Positions 53,608-64,000 of a DNA stretch of 64,000 nucleotides are shown in pieces; positions within the stretch are counted from its first letter, which is position 1, and each line of letters opens with the position of its first letter. This stretch comes from Listeria floridensis FSL S10-1187 (lineage in GTDB: Bacteria > Bacillota > Bacilli > Lactobacillales > Listeriaceae), in NCBI RefSeq assembly GCF_000525875.1, contig NZ_AODF01000026.1, positions 39,383-103,382 of the forward strand. The letters are read 5' to 3'. Both the position numbers and the translations under genes were made by a program. Below the pieces are notes generated by a model that did not search any database, had not been told where the DNA came from, and saw nothing but the letters and a program-made list of their open reading frames with translations.

Positions 53608-54653
53608 TGCTTTGCTCCTTCGATCATCCGAACCGCAAGATCTTGCTTCTCGGTCACAGTACCTATCCGGTAAGCTTGCTCGCCCAGCCCGTCAAATGCT
53701 GCTAAAACCGCGTCTGCTTCTATTTCTGGCACAGCAAGAACAAGGCCGATTCCCATGTTGAAAATTTCATACATTTCGTCTTCCTTCAAGTTACCAATTT
53801 CGCGCATGTGGTCAAAAATTGGCAAAATCGGCCAGCTGCCTTTTACAATCTCGACCGCCAAATCGTCCGTAAGCATCCGCGGCAAATTTTCAACGAAACC
53901 TCCGCCCGTTACGTGTGAAATCCCGTGCACTTCATGTTTTTTCAAAACTTCAAGCACCGGCTTCACATAAATCCTTGTCGGCTCAAGCAGTACTTCCCCA
54001 AGCGTTTTTCCTAGCGGCTCCACAAAACTATCCAGCGTATACGCGTGATCCTTAAAATAAATCTTGCGTACAAGCGAAAAACCATTACTGTGAATCCCGC
54101 TTGAAGGAAGACCAATTAAAACATCGCCTGCCTGAACAGCACCCGCTTCAATCAATCGGTTTTTTTCAACTGCACCAACCGTAAATCCAGCAAGATCATA
54201 ATCATCTGTCCCGTACATATCTGGCATCTCCGCTGTTTCACCGCCAATTAAAGCACATCCTGCCATCTCGCATCCGTCCGCAACCCCGCGTACAATCTGT
54301 TCCATTTTCTCTGGCTCCGTCTTGCCCGTCGCGATATAGTCAAGGAAAAACAGCGGTTCCGCGCCTTGCGCTAAAATGTCATTCACACACATTGCGACAC
54401 AGTCGATTCCAATCGTATCGTGCTTATCCGCTTCAATCGCAAGAAGCAGCTTTGTACCGACTCCGTCCGTTCCAGAAACAAGTACAGGTTCCTTCAAGTT
54501 GAGCGAACTAAGATCAAACATTCCGCCAAACGATCCGAGTGCACCCATTACGCCAAGACGCTTCGTTTTTTCTACATGTTTTTCAATGCGCGAAACAACC
54601 TCATAGCCCGCTTCTACATCAACGCCAGCCTTACTGTAAGCATTTCCTGTCAC
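53604..54653 (-). CDS. purM: Phosphoribosylformylglycinamidine cyclo-ligase
   Basis: 349 residues, AIR synthetase. [12 protein letters not shown], the ATP/FGAM loop [11 protein letters not shown] and ITHVTGGGF-like [13 protein letters not shown] mark the fold. GTG 54653 starts it with GGAG upstream. Fifth step of the pathway. Confidence 0.97.
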   Translation of the reverse strand: MTGNAYSKAGVDVEAGYEVVSRIEKHVEKTKRLGVMGALGSFGGMFDLSSLNLKEPVLVSGTDGVGTKLLLAIEADKHDTIGIDCVAMCVNDILAQGAEPLFFLDYIATGKTEPEKMEQIVRGVADGCEMAGCALIGGETAEMPDMYGTDDYDLAGFTVGAVEKNRLIEAGAVQAGDVLIGLPSSGIHSNGFSLVRKIYFKDHAYTLDSFVEPLGKTLGEVLLEPTRIYVKPVLEVLKKHEVHGISHVTGGGFVENLPRMLTDDLAVEIVKGSWPILPIFDHMREIGNLKEDEMYEIFNMGIGLVLAVPEIEADAVLAAFDGLGEQAYRIGTVTEKQDLAVRMIEGAKQ

Positions 54654-54667
54654 GCCATTTCTCTCCT

Positions 54668-56104
54668 TTAGATACCGTTTTTTTGTGCGGCAAGACTTGC
54701 CAAATATTCCGCTTCATAATCATATAAGTCCGTCGGATAATCTCCATTAAAGTAAGCCATGCAAAGCCCGCCGTATGGCTCATCCGGATAAGGTTTTCCG
54801 ATCGCTTCAACAAGACCATCTTCACTTAAATACCTTAGCGAATCCGCGCCGATAATCTTGCAAATCTCATCTACACTGTAATTCGCCGCAATGAGTTCAT
54901 TTCGCGTTTGAATATCAATCCCGTAGAAACACGGGAAAGCAAGAGGAGGCGAAGCAATTCGAACATGAACCTCTGCTGCCCCAGCTTCCCTAAGCAAATT
55001 GACAATCCGTTTACTCGTTGTGCCGCGTACAATGGAGTCGTCGATCATCACAACCCGCTTTCCTTCAACAACCCCGCGCACCGCCGAAAGCTTCATCCGA
55101 ACCCCTTGCTCACGCAGTTCTTGCGACGGTTGAATAAACGTTCGCGCCACATAACGATTCTTAATTAACCCAAGCTCGTAAGGAATACCTGATTCCTCCG
55201 CATAACCAATTGCCGCTGAAATGCTCGAATCTGGCACCCCAGTTACCACATCTGCATCAACAAACGCTTCACGTGCAAGCTGCTTTCCGCTGCGCTTACG
55301 CGCCGAATGCACATTAATACCCGCAATATTTGAATCCGGACGTGCAAAATAGATATATTCCATACTGCAAATCGAATGTTTGATATCCTTAGTAAACGAA
55401 TCAATATGCAAACCATCATCATCAATCACAATCAGTTCACCCGGTTCAACATCACGTACAAATTCCGCGCCAACCGTTTCAAATGCACACGTTTCAGACG
55501 CGACCACATAACTGTCGCCAATCCGCCCAATCGAAAGCGGTCTAAACCCATTCGGATCAAGCGCTGCGATCATCGCATTTTCCGTAAGAAGCATGTAAGC
55601 AAAGCCGCCTTTAACCTTATTTAGCGCTACCTTCAAGTCCTTCAAAAAATCCCCTGTCCGACTGCGTTTAATTAAATGCGCGAGCACTTCCGTATCCGAG
55701 CTCGTTTGAAAAATCGCGCCTTCCTCTTCCAATTCTTTTCGAAGCGTCTTCGCATTGATCAAATTCCCATTATGCGCAAGCGCAAGCGACGAATCCGAAA
55801 AGTGGAATAAAAATGGCTGCACATTGCCAAGACTTTTCCCGCCGGCTGTTGCATAACGCACATGACCAATTGCGCCCGTTCCTTTTAAGCCTTCCAGTTC
55901 ACCATGTTTAAACACATCTGCCAAAAGCCCGAGATTGCGATGACCATGCAAAACCTTGCCGTCTGTCGCCACAATTCCAGCACCTTCTTGACCGCGATGT
56001 TGCAAGCTGTGAAGCCCATAATACGTGATTTCAGCCGCTTGCGAGTGATTCCAAACCCCAAAAATGCCGCATTCTTCATTGAGACCTTTTATTTCAGCAA
56101 GCAT
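54668..56104 (-). CDS. purF: Amidophosphoribosyltransferase
   Basis: 478 residues, first committed enzyme of purine synthesis, PRPP plus glutamine to phosphoribosylamine. A short propeptide precedes the catalytic Cys in [12 protein letters not shown]; the PRPP loop is [15 protein letters not shown] use ATG 56104; the gene overlaps purL by 16 bases. Confidence 0.97.
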   Translation of the reverse strand: MLAEIKGLNEECGIFGVWNHSQAAEITYYGLHSLQHRGQEGAGIVATDGKVLHGHRNLGLLADVFKHGELEGLKGTGAIGHVRYATAGGKSLGNVQPFLFHFSDSSLALAHNGNLINAKTLRKELEEEGAIFQTSSDTEVLAHLIKRSRTGDFLKDLKVALNKVKGGFAYMLLTENAMIAALDPNGFRPLSIGRIGDSYVVASETCAFETVGAEFVRDVEPGELIVIDDDGLHIDSFTKDIKHSICSMEYIYFARPDSNIAGINVHSARKRSGKQLAREAFVDADVVTGVPDSSISAAIGYAEESGIPYELGLIKNRYVARTFIQPSQELREQGVRMKLSAVRGVVEGKRVVMIDDSIVRGTTSKRIVNLLREAGAAEVHVRIASPPLAFPCFYGIDIQTRNELIAANYSVDEICKIIGADSLRYLSEDGLVEAIGKPYPDEPYGGLCMAYFNGDYPTDLYDYEAEYLASLAAQKNGI

Positions 56105-58307
56105 GAAAGTGCCCCTTCCCAAATTTCGCGTAGTTCCGAAACAGCCAAATCAACTGCTTCATTTTCATGACGGATAATCAAACGTTCACTGTTCGTTACT
56201 TCTCCAATTTCGTATACAGCCATCCCCGCAAAAACTTCCGCAAATGCGGCGCTATGTTCTGGCTTTACAGAAACAATAAAGCGCGACTGCGATTCGCTGA
56301 ACATCTCGACAAGCTCGAACGGAACATTTACTTCCGCGCCAAAGTTCCCTTTGAAAACTGATTCTGCGAGCGCTGCCGCAAAACCACCTTCAGATAGATC
56401 ATGTGCACTTGCGACAAGCCCTTTGCGAATGGCTTCTAAAAGCTTAGCTTGCGTCGCCTGTTCGATTTCGAGGTCAAGCTTCGGCGCCCGTCCGCTAATT
56501 TTTCCTTCCACGATCTTTTGTAACTCAGAGCCGTTAAACTCAGGAGTCGTTTCGCCAATGATGAAAATTCGGTCGCCCACTGCCTTAAAGTGCTGCGTCG
56601 TAATCTCTTCCGGACGTTCAATCAAGCCGACCATTCCAATCACTGGAGTCGGATAAATCCCCGTGCCGTCTGTTTCATTGTACATTGATACATTTCCGGA
56701 AATAACTGGCGTATCAAGTGCGAGACAAGCTTTACTGATCCCATCCGCAGCTTTTTCAATTTCCCAGAAAATTTCCGGTTTCTCAGGATTACCAAAGTTC
56801 AGCCCGTCCGTAATCGCAAGCGGTTTTGCGCCGCTTGCCACAATATTCCGCGCCGCTTCCGCAACCGCAATTGCTCCGCCTTCTTCTGGATCAAGATAAA
56901 GATAGCGTGAGTTGCAGTCCGTTGTCATCGCGATCGACTTGTTCGTTCCACGCACACGCACAACCGCCGCATCAGAACCCGGCACAACCGCCGTACTCGT
57001 TCTCACCTGATAATCATACTGCTCGTAAATATGCTTCTTACTCGCTACAGTTGGAGCTGCGAGGATTTTTTTCCACATTTCCGAAAGATCCGCTACCTGC
57101 GGCATAAACGGTTTTTCATTTTGAAACGCTTGGTAACGCGCCGGTTCTGCCGAAGGTTTATGATAAACCGGTGCATCTTCCGCAAGCGCATCCACCGGTA
57201 CATTCGCTACAACCTCACCATGATGAATAATCTTATAATTTTATCATCCGTCACATGTCCAATCGTGACCGCATGCAGACCATAACGTTCAAACAGTGCT
57301 TGAATCGTTTCCTCGTGGCCTTTTCTCACACATAAAAGCATCCGTTCTTGCGATTCTGAAAGTAGCATTTCATACGCGGACATATGCGTTTCGCGCTGCG
57401 GAACATCATCCATGATCAGCTCAAGACCAGCACCAGCCTTCGATGCCATTTCAGAACTCGAGCTGACAAGACCTGCCGCACCCATATCTTGAATTCCAAC
57501 AAGAATATCCGAATGCTTTTCAATCACTTCAAGACAAGCTTCAAGGAGCAGTTTCTCCATGAACGGGTCGCCAACTTGAACGGCCGAGCGTTGCTGTTCG
57601 CCTTCCTCACTAAATTCGACAGAAGCAAATGTGGCACCATGAATCCCGTCACGGCCGGTTTTTGCCCCAACGTACATCACTGGGTTTCCAACACCAACCG
57701 CTTGACCTTTTTGAATATCTTCCTGCTTAATCAAGCCGACACACATCGCATTAACAAGCGGATTCTTGGCATAGCATTTTTCAAATTGCACTTCCCCGCC
57801 GACAGTTGGTATCCCGATCGAATTACCATAACCGGCAATCCCAGCAACCACTTCATTAACGAGGTACTTCGTATGCGGATTATCAAGCTCGCCGAAACGT
57901 AGCGAATTAAGCATCGCAATCGGACGCGCCCCCATCGAAAATACATCGCGGATAATCCCACCAACACCCGTTGCCGCGCCTTGGTAAGGTTCAACATAAG
58001 AAGGGTGATTATGACTTTCCACTTTAAAAGCAACCCCTAAACCGTCGCCAATATCAACAATCCCAGCACCTTCACCCGGACCTTGCAACACTTGTTTACC
58101 TTCTGTCGGGAACTTTCTTAATACCGGTTTCGAGTTTTTATAACTACAATGTTCCGACCACATCACCGAAAACAAGCCCGTCTCCGTATAATTCGGTTTT
58201 CTGCCAAGAATCGAAACAATTAATTCATATTCACTATCGATTAAGCCCATTTCTTGGTAAATTTTTTCAGATTCAATTTGATTCGCCGTAGGTTCATTTG
58301 CTAGCAC
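56089..58307 (-). CDS. purL: Phosphoribosylformylglycinamidine synthase PurL, one frameshift
   Basis: 739 residues if one T is added to the four-base run at 57239-57242, which joins VTDDK to [22 protein letters not shown]; otherwise the protein stops early in an odd tail. Small-type PurL, working with PurQ and PurS. Motifs include [14 protein letters not shown] and [16 protein letters not shown] [11 protein letters not shown] and GISHDLSEGG-like [19 protein letters not shown] 58307 has AAGGAGG upstream. Confidence 0.95.
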
Positions 58308-58983
58308 TTTGATAAGCCTCCTTAAAAGACGTTAAAATCGATTGAAACAGTTTTAATCCGTCCGTTCCGCCGACAATTTCTTCAACAGCCCGTTCCGGAT
58401 GCGGCATCATCCCGAGTACATTTCCCGCCGCATTAACAATCCCAGCAATACTTGCCACACTGCCATTTGGATTCTCACCCGCATAGCGGAATACAATTTG
58501 ATGATTCGCTTCAAGCTCTTGAAGCGTTTTTTCATCACAATAATAATTTCCTTCTCCATGAGCAACCGGAATGTCAATCACTTCCGCGTCTTTATATTGA
58601 TTCGTAAAAATTGTTTCCGCATTTTCAACACGAAGCGGTACCGTTTTACAAATAAAATGCAAATTATCATTCCGAATCAACGCTCCCGGCAAAAGCCCCG
58701 CTTCCGTCAAAATCTGAAAGCCATTACAAACCCCAAGAACCGGTTTTCCTTCACGCGCAAAGCGCATCACTTCTGGCATAATATTGGCGAACTTAGCAAT
58801 AGCTCCCGTCCGTAAATAATCCCCATAAGAAAATCCGCCTGGAAGAAGCACCGCATCAAAACCTTCAAGCGACTCCTCGGCATGCCAAACATATTTCGCT
58901 TCTTCACCTAGTGCATCAGAAATGGCATGAAGCATATCAATATCACAATTTGAACCTGGAAACTGAATGACAGCAAATTTCAT
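58294..58983 (-). CDS. purQ: FGAM synthase glutaminase subunit
   Basis: 229 residues, class I glutaminase supplying ammonia to PurL. The nucleophile Cys is in [12 protein letters not shown] and the His-Glu pair in [14 protein letters not shown] has GAGGAGG upstream; the end overlaps the purL start. Confidence 0.97.
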   Translation of the reverse strand: MKFAVIQFPGSNCDIDMLHAISDALGEEAKYVWHAEESLEGFDAVLLPGGFSYGDYLRTGAIAKFANIMPEVMRFAREGKPVLGVCNGFQILTEAGLLPGALIRNDNLHFICKTVPLRVENAETIFTNQYKDAEVIDIPVAHGEGNYYCDEKTLQELEANHQIVFRYAGENPNGSVASIAGIVNAAGNVLGMMPHPERAVEEIVGGTDGLKLFQSILTSFKEAYQSASK

Positions 58984-58986
58984 GAA

Positions 58987-59232
58987 TTAAGCCTCCTCAA
59001 TTTCATAGCGGTAATCTTCCATCACCGGATTCGTAAGCAACTTATCACAAAGTTCATCAAGCAGCTCATGAATATCCCGATCCGATTTCTCCACTTTAAG
59101 TTCCATGTATTTTCCAATTCGTACATCCTCAACTGCGCCGTAACCCATTGATTTTGCTGCATCTTTCACAGCCGTACCTTGCGGATCAAGTACGCTTTTC
59201 TTTAAAGTGACATAAATTTTGACGTTATACAT
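58987..59232 (-). CDS. purS: FGAM synthase subunit PurS
   Basis: 81 residues, the small bridging subunit of the PurLQS complex. Typical MYNVKIYVTLKKSVLDPQG start. ATG 59232 lies within the end of purC and has GAGG upstream. Confidence 0.96.
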   Translation of the reverse strand: MYNVKIYVTLKKSVLDPQGTAVKDAAKSMGYGAVEDVRIGKYMELKVEKSDRDIHELLDELCDKLLTNPVMEDYRYEIEEA

Positions 59233-59941
59233 GTTTTGTGACCTCCTCAAGTCGCGTTAATACTTCATCATAAACTGTAATTAAATTCCCAATATTCCGA
59301 CGAAACACATCCTTATCCAGCTTTTCATTCGTCGTTTTGTCCCATAATCTGCAAGTATCCGGCGAAATCTCGTCCGAAAGTAAAATAGCCCCATCCTTCG
59401 TCCGGCCAAATTCAAGCTTAAAATCAACCAGTGTAATATTCGCTTTACTAAACAACTCTGTTAAAACATCACCGATTTTGCGAGCTTCTTGTTTCAGGGT
59501 TTCAATCTCAACAGCCGAAGCCGCCCCCAAAAAAAGAACATGATCATCATTAATAAACGGATCGCCGAGTGCATCATCCTTGTAATAAAACTCCACAATG
59601 GGCGTTTCAATCACTTCACCCTCAGAACGCCCGAGCCGCTTCGCGAGACTTCCCGCCAAGACATTGCGGACGACCACTTCAAGTGGAATAATCTCCACTT
59701 CCCGAACCAACTGTTCCGTCTCAGAAAGCTGCTTCACAAAATGACTTTTCACCCCATTTTCAGCCAAGTAACGAAAAATAAGCGAAGTGATCTCGTTATT
59801 GCGTATGCCTTTACCCGCAAAAACTTCTCGTCTTTCGCCATTTAGTGCCGTAGCATCATCCTTATATGCGACGCGCAAAATCCCTTCCTCTGCCGTCGTG
59901 TATAGTTGTTTCGCCTTACCTTCATAAATCAACTCACCCAT
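59225..59941 (-). CDS. purC: SAICAR synthase
   Basis: 238 residues, making SAICAR from CAIR and aspartate. The N-terminal LIYEGKAKQLYTT and LVDFKLEFGRTKDG are diagnostic. ATG 59941 with GGAG twelve bases up, or a GTG one codon earlier. 62 bases after purB with a GC-rich hairpin between. Confidence 0.97.
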   Translation of the reverse strand: MGELIYEGKAKQLYTTAEEGILRVAYKDDATALNGERREVFAGKGIRNNEITSLIFRYLAENGVKSHFVKQLSETEQLVREVEIIPLEVVVRNVLAGSLAKRLGRSEGEVIETPIVEFYYKDDALGDPFINDDHVLFLGAASAVEIETLKQEARKIGDVLTELFSKANITLVDFKLEFGRTKDGAILLSDEISPDTCRLWDKTTNEKLDKDVFRRNIGNLITVYDEVLTRLEEVTKHV

Positions 59942-59977
59942 CACGCTATGACTCTCCTTTTTTTTAAAGTAGCTTGC

Positions 59978-59993
59978 CCGCCGCGAGCGGCGG
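59978..59993 (-). promoter_or_regulatory. GC-rich intercistronic hairpin between purB and purC
   Basis: CCGCCG, a four-base loop and CGGCGG form a perfect stem of only G and C in an otherwise AT-rich region. No T run follows, so it is not a normal terminator; a role in mRNA processing or stability is possible. Confidence 0.5.
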
Positions 59994-60003
59994 ACTCGCC
60001 CTA

Positions 60004-61296
60004 TTAAAGCCCTAAACGGTTAAAAATCATATCGACATTTTTCAAATGATAGTGATAATCGAAACAATCCGCAATTTCCGCTTCCGAAAGCAAAGCCGTA
60101 ATCTTCGGTTCCGCTTCAACTAGCTGCCTAAACGGCGTATGCGTCTCCCAAGCCTCCATCGCCTTCGGTTGAACCGTATCATACGCTTCCTCGCGCGCCA
60201 TCCCTTTATCAATCAGCGCCAAAAGAACACGTTGCGAATAAATCAAACCAAGCGTTGCATCCATATTGCGTTTCATATTATCTGGGAAAACCGATAAATT
60301 CTGAACAATCGTCCCAAAACGATTTAAAATGTAATCAAGCAGAATCGTTGCATCCGGTAAAATAATCCGTTCCGCTGAACTATGCGAAATATCGCGTTCA
60401 TGCCACAGTGGCACATTTTCATACGCCGTCACCATATGTCCCCGGATCACCCGAGCAAGCCCCGTCACATTTTCAGAACCGATCGGATTTCTTTTATGCG
60501 GCATTGCAGAAGAACCTTTTTGGCCTTTCGCAAAAGCTTCCTCCACTTCCCGAACCTCACTTTTTTGAAGCCCACGCACCTCAACCGCAAATTTCTCCAC
60601 CGAAGTCGCGACAAGCGCTAGCGTTGCGACATATTCCGCATGACGATCACGTTGAAGCGTCTGTGTTGAAATTGGAGCCGGCGTCGTTCCTAAGTGCTTA
60701 CAAACATATTCTTCGACGAAAGGATCGATATTGGCATACGTTCCGACCGCCCCGGAAATCTTACCAAACTCAACGCCTTTCGCAGCATGATTAAAGCGTT
60801 CCAAGTTGCGTTTCATCTCTTCATGCCAAAGTGCAAGCTTAAGCCCAAACGTTGTCGGTTCCGCGTGCACACCATGCGTTCGGCCCATCATCACCGTATG
60901 CTTATGTTCCTTCGCGCGTTTCGCTAAAATTTCAATAAAACGCTCCAAATCTTTTCTGAGAATATCATTGGCTTGCTTAAGCAAATAAGAATTTGCAGTA
61001 TCCACAACATCCGTCGACGTAAGCCCGTAATGTACCCATTTCCGTTCCTCACCAAGCGTCTCCGATACGGCACGCGTGAAGGCAACCACATCATGACGCG
61101 TTTCCAGTTCAATTTCTTTAATCCGGTCCACATCAAAGGTGGCTTTTTCACGAATTTTCGCGACATCTTCCTTAGGAATCACACCAAGCTCTGCCCAAGC
61201 TTCATCCGCTAAAATTTCCACTTCAAGCCAAGCTTTAAATCGATTTTCTTCCGTCCAAATACGACCCATTTCTTCCCTAGTATAACGTTCGATCAT
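60004..61296 (-). CDS. purB: Adenylosuccinate lyase
   Basis: 430 residues, acting twice in the pathway (SAICAR to AICAR and adenylosuccinate to AMP). The fumarase-family signature [17 protein letters not shown] and [13 protein letters not shown] are present. I use ATG 61296; a TTG upstream lies before the GGAGG site. Confidence 0.97.
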   Translation of the reverse strand: MIERYTREEMGRIWTEENRFKAWLEVEILADEAWAELGVIPKEDVAKIREKATFDVDRIKEIELETRHDVVAFTRAVSETLGEERKWVHYGLTSTDVVDTANSYLLKQANDILRKDLERFIEILAKRAKEHKHTVMMGRTHGVHAEPTTFGLKLALWHEEMKRNLERFNHAAKGVEFGKISGAVGTYANIDPFVEEYVCKHLGTTPAPISTQTLQRDRHAEYVATLALVATSVEKFAVEVRGLQKSEVREVEEAFAKGQKGSSAMPHKRNPIGSENVTGLARVIRGHMVTAYENVPLWHERDISHSSAERIILPDATILLDYILNRFGTIVQNLSVFPDNMKRNMDATLGLIYSQRVLLALIDKGMAREEAYDTVQPKAMEAWETHTPFRQLVEAEPKITALLSEAEIADCFDYHYHLKNVDMIFNRLGL

Positions 61297-61314
61297 CTCG
61301 TTTAAGTCCTCCAA

Positions 61315-62448
61315 TTAGTCCCAAATTTGTGTTTCACTGATATCTTCTAAAACGGCATCCGTATTATTCGTAAGTACCGTAATATGCCCCATCTTTCGAT
61401 TTTCTTTCACTTCTTTTTTTCCATAATAGTGAACAAACCAGCGTGAATAGTCGCCCATTGCTTCATTAACACCCTTAACATGTTGTCCTAAAATATTGAT
61501 CATTACAGCTGGTTTCAATAGTTCCGGCTTAAGTAGCGGAAGCCCTGCAATTGCGCGAATATGCTGCGTAAATTGCGAAATCGAACACGCTTCAATCGTA
61601 TAATGACCCGAGTTATGCGGCCGCGGCGCCAGTTCATTCACATAAAGCGCCCCGGAACGCGTCACAAACATCTCAACCGCAAGAACCCCTTCAAGCTTCA
61701 AATACTCCGCAAGCTTTGTGGCAATCACATGCGCTTCCTCATCCGTATCCGCATCAATACCCGCAGGAACCACCGAAGTATGCAAAATATTATGATGGTG
61801 CACATTTTCACTTACAGGAAACGTCTCAATTTGTCCGCTATTATTTCGAGCTACAATCACTGAAATTTCCTTTTCAAACGGAATAAACGCTTCAAGCACA
61901 CACGATCCGTATCGAAGAAGCGGCAAAGCGCTCTCAATATCACTTTCATCATTCAAGACAAACTGCCCTTTGCCGTCATACCCGCCTCGAGCCGTCTTAA
62001 GTACCGCAGGATACCCAATGCTTTTTATTTGTTCTAAAATATCCTCTTTATCAACCACGACTGCATACGGAGCGATATTTATATTACAAGATTCCAAATA
62101 TGCCTTCTCGAGAATCCGGTCTTGCGTAATCGAAAGGAGTTCAGTTCCCTGAGGAATAACGACCAAGTTTTCGATAGCAGCTAGCGCGTCATAATCCACA
62201 TTTTCAAATTCATACGTCACAACATCCGCATGCACCGCAAGTTCCTTTAACGCCGATCGATCATCATAATTAGCAACGATTTGTTCATCACTAACTTGCC
62301 CAGCTGGCGAATCGACCATCGGGTCCAGCACAACAATTCGATATCCCATCGCTTTAGCCGCAAGAGCCATCATTCTACCCAGCTGACCTCCGCCAATAAT
62401 CCCAATAGTGCTGTTTGGAAGTAAATATTTTTTATTCAAGACGATCAC
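61315..62448 (-). CDS. purK: N5-carboxyaminoimidazole ribonucleotide synthase
   Basis: 377 residues, ATP-grasp enzyme turning AIR and bicarbonate into N5-CAIR. Starts [30 protein letters not shown] and [16 protein letters not shown] are diagnostic. GTG 62448 overlaps the purE end. Confidence 0.96.
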   Translation of the reverse strand: MIVLNKKYLLPNSTIGIIGGGQLGRMMALAAKAMGYRIVVLDPMVDSPAGQVSDEQIVANYDDRSALKELAVHADVVTYEFENVDYDALAAIENLVVIPQGTELLSITQDRILEKAYLESCNINIAPYAVVVDKEDILEQIKSIGYPAVLKTARGGYDGKGQFVLNDESDIESALPLLRYGSCVLEAFIPFEKEISVIVARNNSGQIETFPVSENVHHHNILHTSVVPAGIDADTDEEAHVIATKLAEYLKLEGVLAVEMFVTRSGALYVNELAPRPHNSGHYTIEACSISQFTQHIRAIAGLPLLKPELLKPAVMINILGQHVKGVNEAMGDYSRWFVHYYGKKEVKENRKMGHITVLTNNTDAVLEDISETQIWD

Positions 62449-62920
62449 TACTTTCTAGTACATTTTCTTCTAGTGTAGCACGTCTTTTCGCTAATCTGCT
62501 ACTAATAGTTTCATTAGAAATTGATAAGATTTGAGCTGCTAGAAGTCCTGCATTTATGGCACCTGCTTCTCCAATGGCAACAGTTGCAACCGGAACCCCT
62601 CCAGGCATTTGCACAATCGACAAAAGTGAATCTAGTCCATTCAAGGCCTTTGATTTAATCGGAACTCCAATTACAGGAAGCGTAGTCTTCGCAGCAACCA
62701 TCCCAGGAAGATGTGCAGCTCCGCCAGCACCCGCAATAATGACTTTAATTCCGCGATCTCTTGCAGTCTCAGCATATTGGAACATTAAATCCGGTGTACG
62801 GTGTGCCGAAACCACCTTTTTTTCATAGGCAATTTCTAATTCATCCAGTATCTCACACGCCTTTTGCATCGTGACCCAATCCGAAGTACTGCCCATAATA
62901 ACGCCAATTTCAGCAGACAT
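62432..62920 (-). CDS. purE: N5-CAIR mutase
   Basis: 162 residues, converting N5-CAIR to CAIR. Signature [13 protein letters not shown] and the SAHRTPD loop. ATG has GAGGAG upstream. First gene of the operon, under the promoter at 62972-63000. Confidence 0.97.
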   Translation of the reverse strand: MSAEIGVIMGSTSDWVTMQKACEILDELEIAYEKKVVSAHRTPDLMFQYAETARDRGIKVIIAGAGGAAHLPGMVAAKTTLPVIGVPIKSKALNGLDSLLSIVQMPGGVPVATVAIGEAGAINAGLLAAQILSISNETISSRLAKRRATLEENVLESSDRLE

Positions 62921-62971
62921 TCGCTGCTCAACTCCTCATCTATAAAAAGTAAATTTATTCTCAACAACTTC

Positions 62972-63000
62972 ATTCTAACAATAGCTACATTAAATGTCAA
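62972..63000 (-). promoter_or_regulatory. Sigma-A promoter of the purine operon
   Basis: On the minus strand TTGACA and TAGAAT are 17 bases apart, with TGT in front of the -10. Transcription would begin near 62965, leaving a 5' leader of about 45 bases, too short for a purine riboswitch. Confidence 0.85.
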
Positions 63001-63003
63001 TTT

Positions 63004-63018
63004 AAAATCGAACGTTTT
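63004..63018. promoter_or_regulatory. PurR box, promoter-proximal
   Basis: AAAATCGAACGTTTT matches the Bacillus PurR box AWWWCCGAACWWT with one changed base, just upstream of the -35. Confidence 0.7.
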
Positions 63019-63026
63019 TAGTTATC

Positions 63027-63042
63027 AAAAACCGAACGTTCG
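63027..63042. promoter_or_regulatory. PurR box, promoter-distal
   Basis: AAAAACCGAACGTTCG fits the PurR box core CCGAAC with A-rich flank. With the proximal box, the CGAAC cores are 24 bases apart, the tandem arrangement expected for PurR repression. Confidence 0.75.
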
Positions 63043-63063
63043 TGTTTGAGTCATTTTTCTTTC

Positions 63064-63115
63064 ATAAAAATAAAACGAGATCAGAAATTCAATCAAAATT
63101 TCTTAATCCCGTTTC
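63064..63115 (-). terminator. Terminator of the UPF0316 gene
   Basis: On the minus strand AAACGGGATTAAGAAATT pairs, with some G-T pairs, to AATTTCTGATCTCGTTT, then T. It lies after the stop at 63125 and upstream of the purE control region. Confidence 0.75.
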
Positions 63116-63124
63116 ACATTTATC

Positions 63125-63673
63125 TTATTGATGCTTTTTCATTTGCTGTCTGCGTACATGTTTTACCCAAAAGCCGCCATGAATTTGTTTAGGTTCTGAT
63201 GAGACTATAAAAGCCTTCTCATCTATTGCAATTATTTCCTTATACAACTTCCGTTCATTTTTCCGCGGTGTCAGAATCTCAAGCATCATTCGTTCCCCAT
63301 CCCGACCATTTGCAAGCCAGCTTGTCACGCCATATCCTTTATCTCGAATTTGATTGGGTAAATCAAGATTATATTCCTTCGTAATTACATTGACTGTAAT
63401 ATAACCTAGTGCAAGCCGCTCCTCAATCTTCATTCCAATAAAGAGGCCGACACCGTAACCAACCGCGTAAGCAAGCACGTTTGCAATATTGTTCAAGTTA
63501 TTCAGTACTAGACTGAGAGCTACCACATATATGATCATCTCAAGAACACTTACAACTGCAGCTAAATAACGATACCCTTTCATCGTGAGTAAAAGGCGCA
63601 CTGTCGAAATAGCTACATATAGAATATTAACTATAAAAATGGTAATAATAACTCCAAAAGTTCCTTCTAACAT
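63125..63673 (-). CDS. UPF0316 (YebE-type, DUF2179) membrane protein
   Basis: 182 residues: three N-terminal helices (about 5-30, 38-58, 62-82) and a cytosolic DUF2179 domain (YNLDLPNQIRDKGYGVTSWL). Family of unknown function, present at this site in L. monocytogenes as lmo1776. I use ATG 63673; a longer upstream frame lacks a start with a ribosome site. Confidence 0.88.
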   Translation of the reverse strand: MLEGTFGVIITIFIVNILYVAISTVRLLLTMKGYRYLAAVVSVLEMIIYVVALSLVLNNLNNIANVLAYAVGYGVGLFIGMKIEERLALGYITVNVITKEYNLDLPNQIRDKGYGVTSWLANGRDGERMMLEILTPRKNERKLYKEIIAIDEKAFIVSSEPKQIHGGFWVKHVRRQQMKKHQ

Positions 63674-63726
63674 GAATGACACAACCTTTTTAAAAAAGTA
63701 AGAGCTAAACAATATCTCTACTTTCT

Positions 63727-63755
63727 ATTCTACATGTACTTTTCCATTTTGTCTC
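63727..63755 (-). promoter_or_regulatory. Sigma-A promoter of the UPF0316 gene
   Basis: GAGACA and TAGAAT on the minus strand are 17 bases apart, about 55 bases upstream of the start codon. Confidence 0.5.
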
Positions 63756-63771
63756 CCTGATCAAACATTTT

Positions 63772-63816
63772 TAGATATAAAAAAAAAGAACTCAGATTAA
63801 TTTCTGAGTTCTTTTT
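63772..63816 (-). terminator. Terminator of the rRNA operon
   Basis: On the minus strand GAACTCAG, an eight-base loop and CTGAGTTC are followed by at least nine T, directly after the 5S gene. Confidence 0.92.
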
Positions 63817-63822
63817 GGGTTT

Positions 63823-63939
63823 GCCCGGCAACGACCTACTCTCACAGGGGGAAGCCCCCAACTACCATCGGCGCGGAGAAGCTTAACTACCGTGTTCGGG
63901 ATGGGAACGGGTGTGACCTTCTCGCCATAGCCACCAGAC
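63823..63939 (-). rRNA. rrf: 5S ribosomal RNA
   Basis: About 117 bases on the minus strand with the standard core GTCACACCCGTTCCCATCC, GAACACGGTAGTTAAGCTTC and GGTAGTTGGGGGCTTCCCCC, and closing ends TCTGGTGG and GCCGGGC. It is the last gene of an rrn operon whose 23S lies beyond the window; bases 63940-64000 are the 23S-5S spacer. Confidence 0.97.
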
Positions 63940-64000
63940 AAGTTTGACTGAAAGAACGTTGTTCTCTCAAAACTAGAGAAGAAAAGGGTTCAAAAAACCA

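Noticed and set aside
57195..57240. purL split into two separate genes
   Set aside because: Adding one T to the run at 57239-57242 joins both parts into a normal 739-residue PurL, so two genes are not needed.

Overview
The window looks like a chromosomal segment of a Listeria-type Firmicute (family Listeriaceae). The gene order matches what I remember of the Listeria monocytogenes lmo1720-lmo1776 stretch: a LevR-type regulator, a DEAD-box helicase, gltD/gltB/gltC, the vir locus (virS, adeC, epimerase, virR, virB, virA), aroK, rlmD, dagK, gatB/A/C, camS, ligA, pcrA, pcrB, the purE-to-purD operon, a UPF0316 gene and an rrn operon. Several genes at these positions seem extra to that scaffold (the CRISPR array, a MupG-like protein, a metallophosphoesterase, a CorA-like transporter and a WxL surface cluster), so I infer a Listeria species other than L. 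monocytogenes. The species cannot be named from the sequence alone. Nearly all genes lie on the minus strand.

Layout, left to right. 1-1.6 kb: the 3' end of an AraC/GyrI-like regulator gene, then a CRISPR array with a type II-A style leader but no cas gene in view. 1.6-5.9 kb: a sigma-54-controlled module made of a LevR-type activator, a PTS IIB and a MupG-like 6-phospho-muramidase. It has a textbook -24/-12 promoter and an upstream palindrome. 6-8.3 kb: a helicase and a sugar-dehydrogenase-like protein. 8.4-15.6 kb: glutamate synthase with its divergent regulator GltC. 15.6-18 kb: a small YiaA-like membrane protein, a GNAT acetyltransferase and an iron-type alcohol dehydrogenase. 18-25.7 kb: the VirRS two-component system and VirAB ABC transporter for cell-envelope stress, with adenine deaminase and an epimerase between them. 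25.8-31.6 kb: ohr, a membrane protein, aroK, a broken XRE gene, rlmD, an exported protein and dagK. 31.7-34.9 kb: gatCAB. 35-42.1 kb: a phosphoesterase and the pcrB-pcrA-ligA-camS operon. 42.3-45.3 kb: an NSS transporter, a tail-anchored protein and CorA. 45.4-49.3 kb: a three-gene WxL cell-surface cluster. 49.5-50.1 kb: a small membrane protein and a YerC-like regulator. 50.2-62.9 kb: the twelve-gene purine operon purE-K-B-C-S-Q-L-F-M-N-H-D under a sigma-A promoter with two PurR boxes. 63.1-64 kb: a UPF0316 membrane protein and a 5S rRNA gene with its terminator.

A feature of the whole window is about twenty one-base shifts, nearly all in homopolymer runs, that split otherwise intact and often essential genes (gatB, pcrA, purL, gltB, camS, virR, virS, virA, virB and others). 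I read these as sequencing errors and annotate the genes across the shift. One gene (27523-28066) also has a roughly 10-base deletion outside a homopolymer and may be truly broken.
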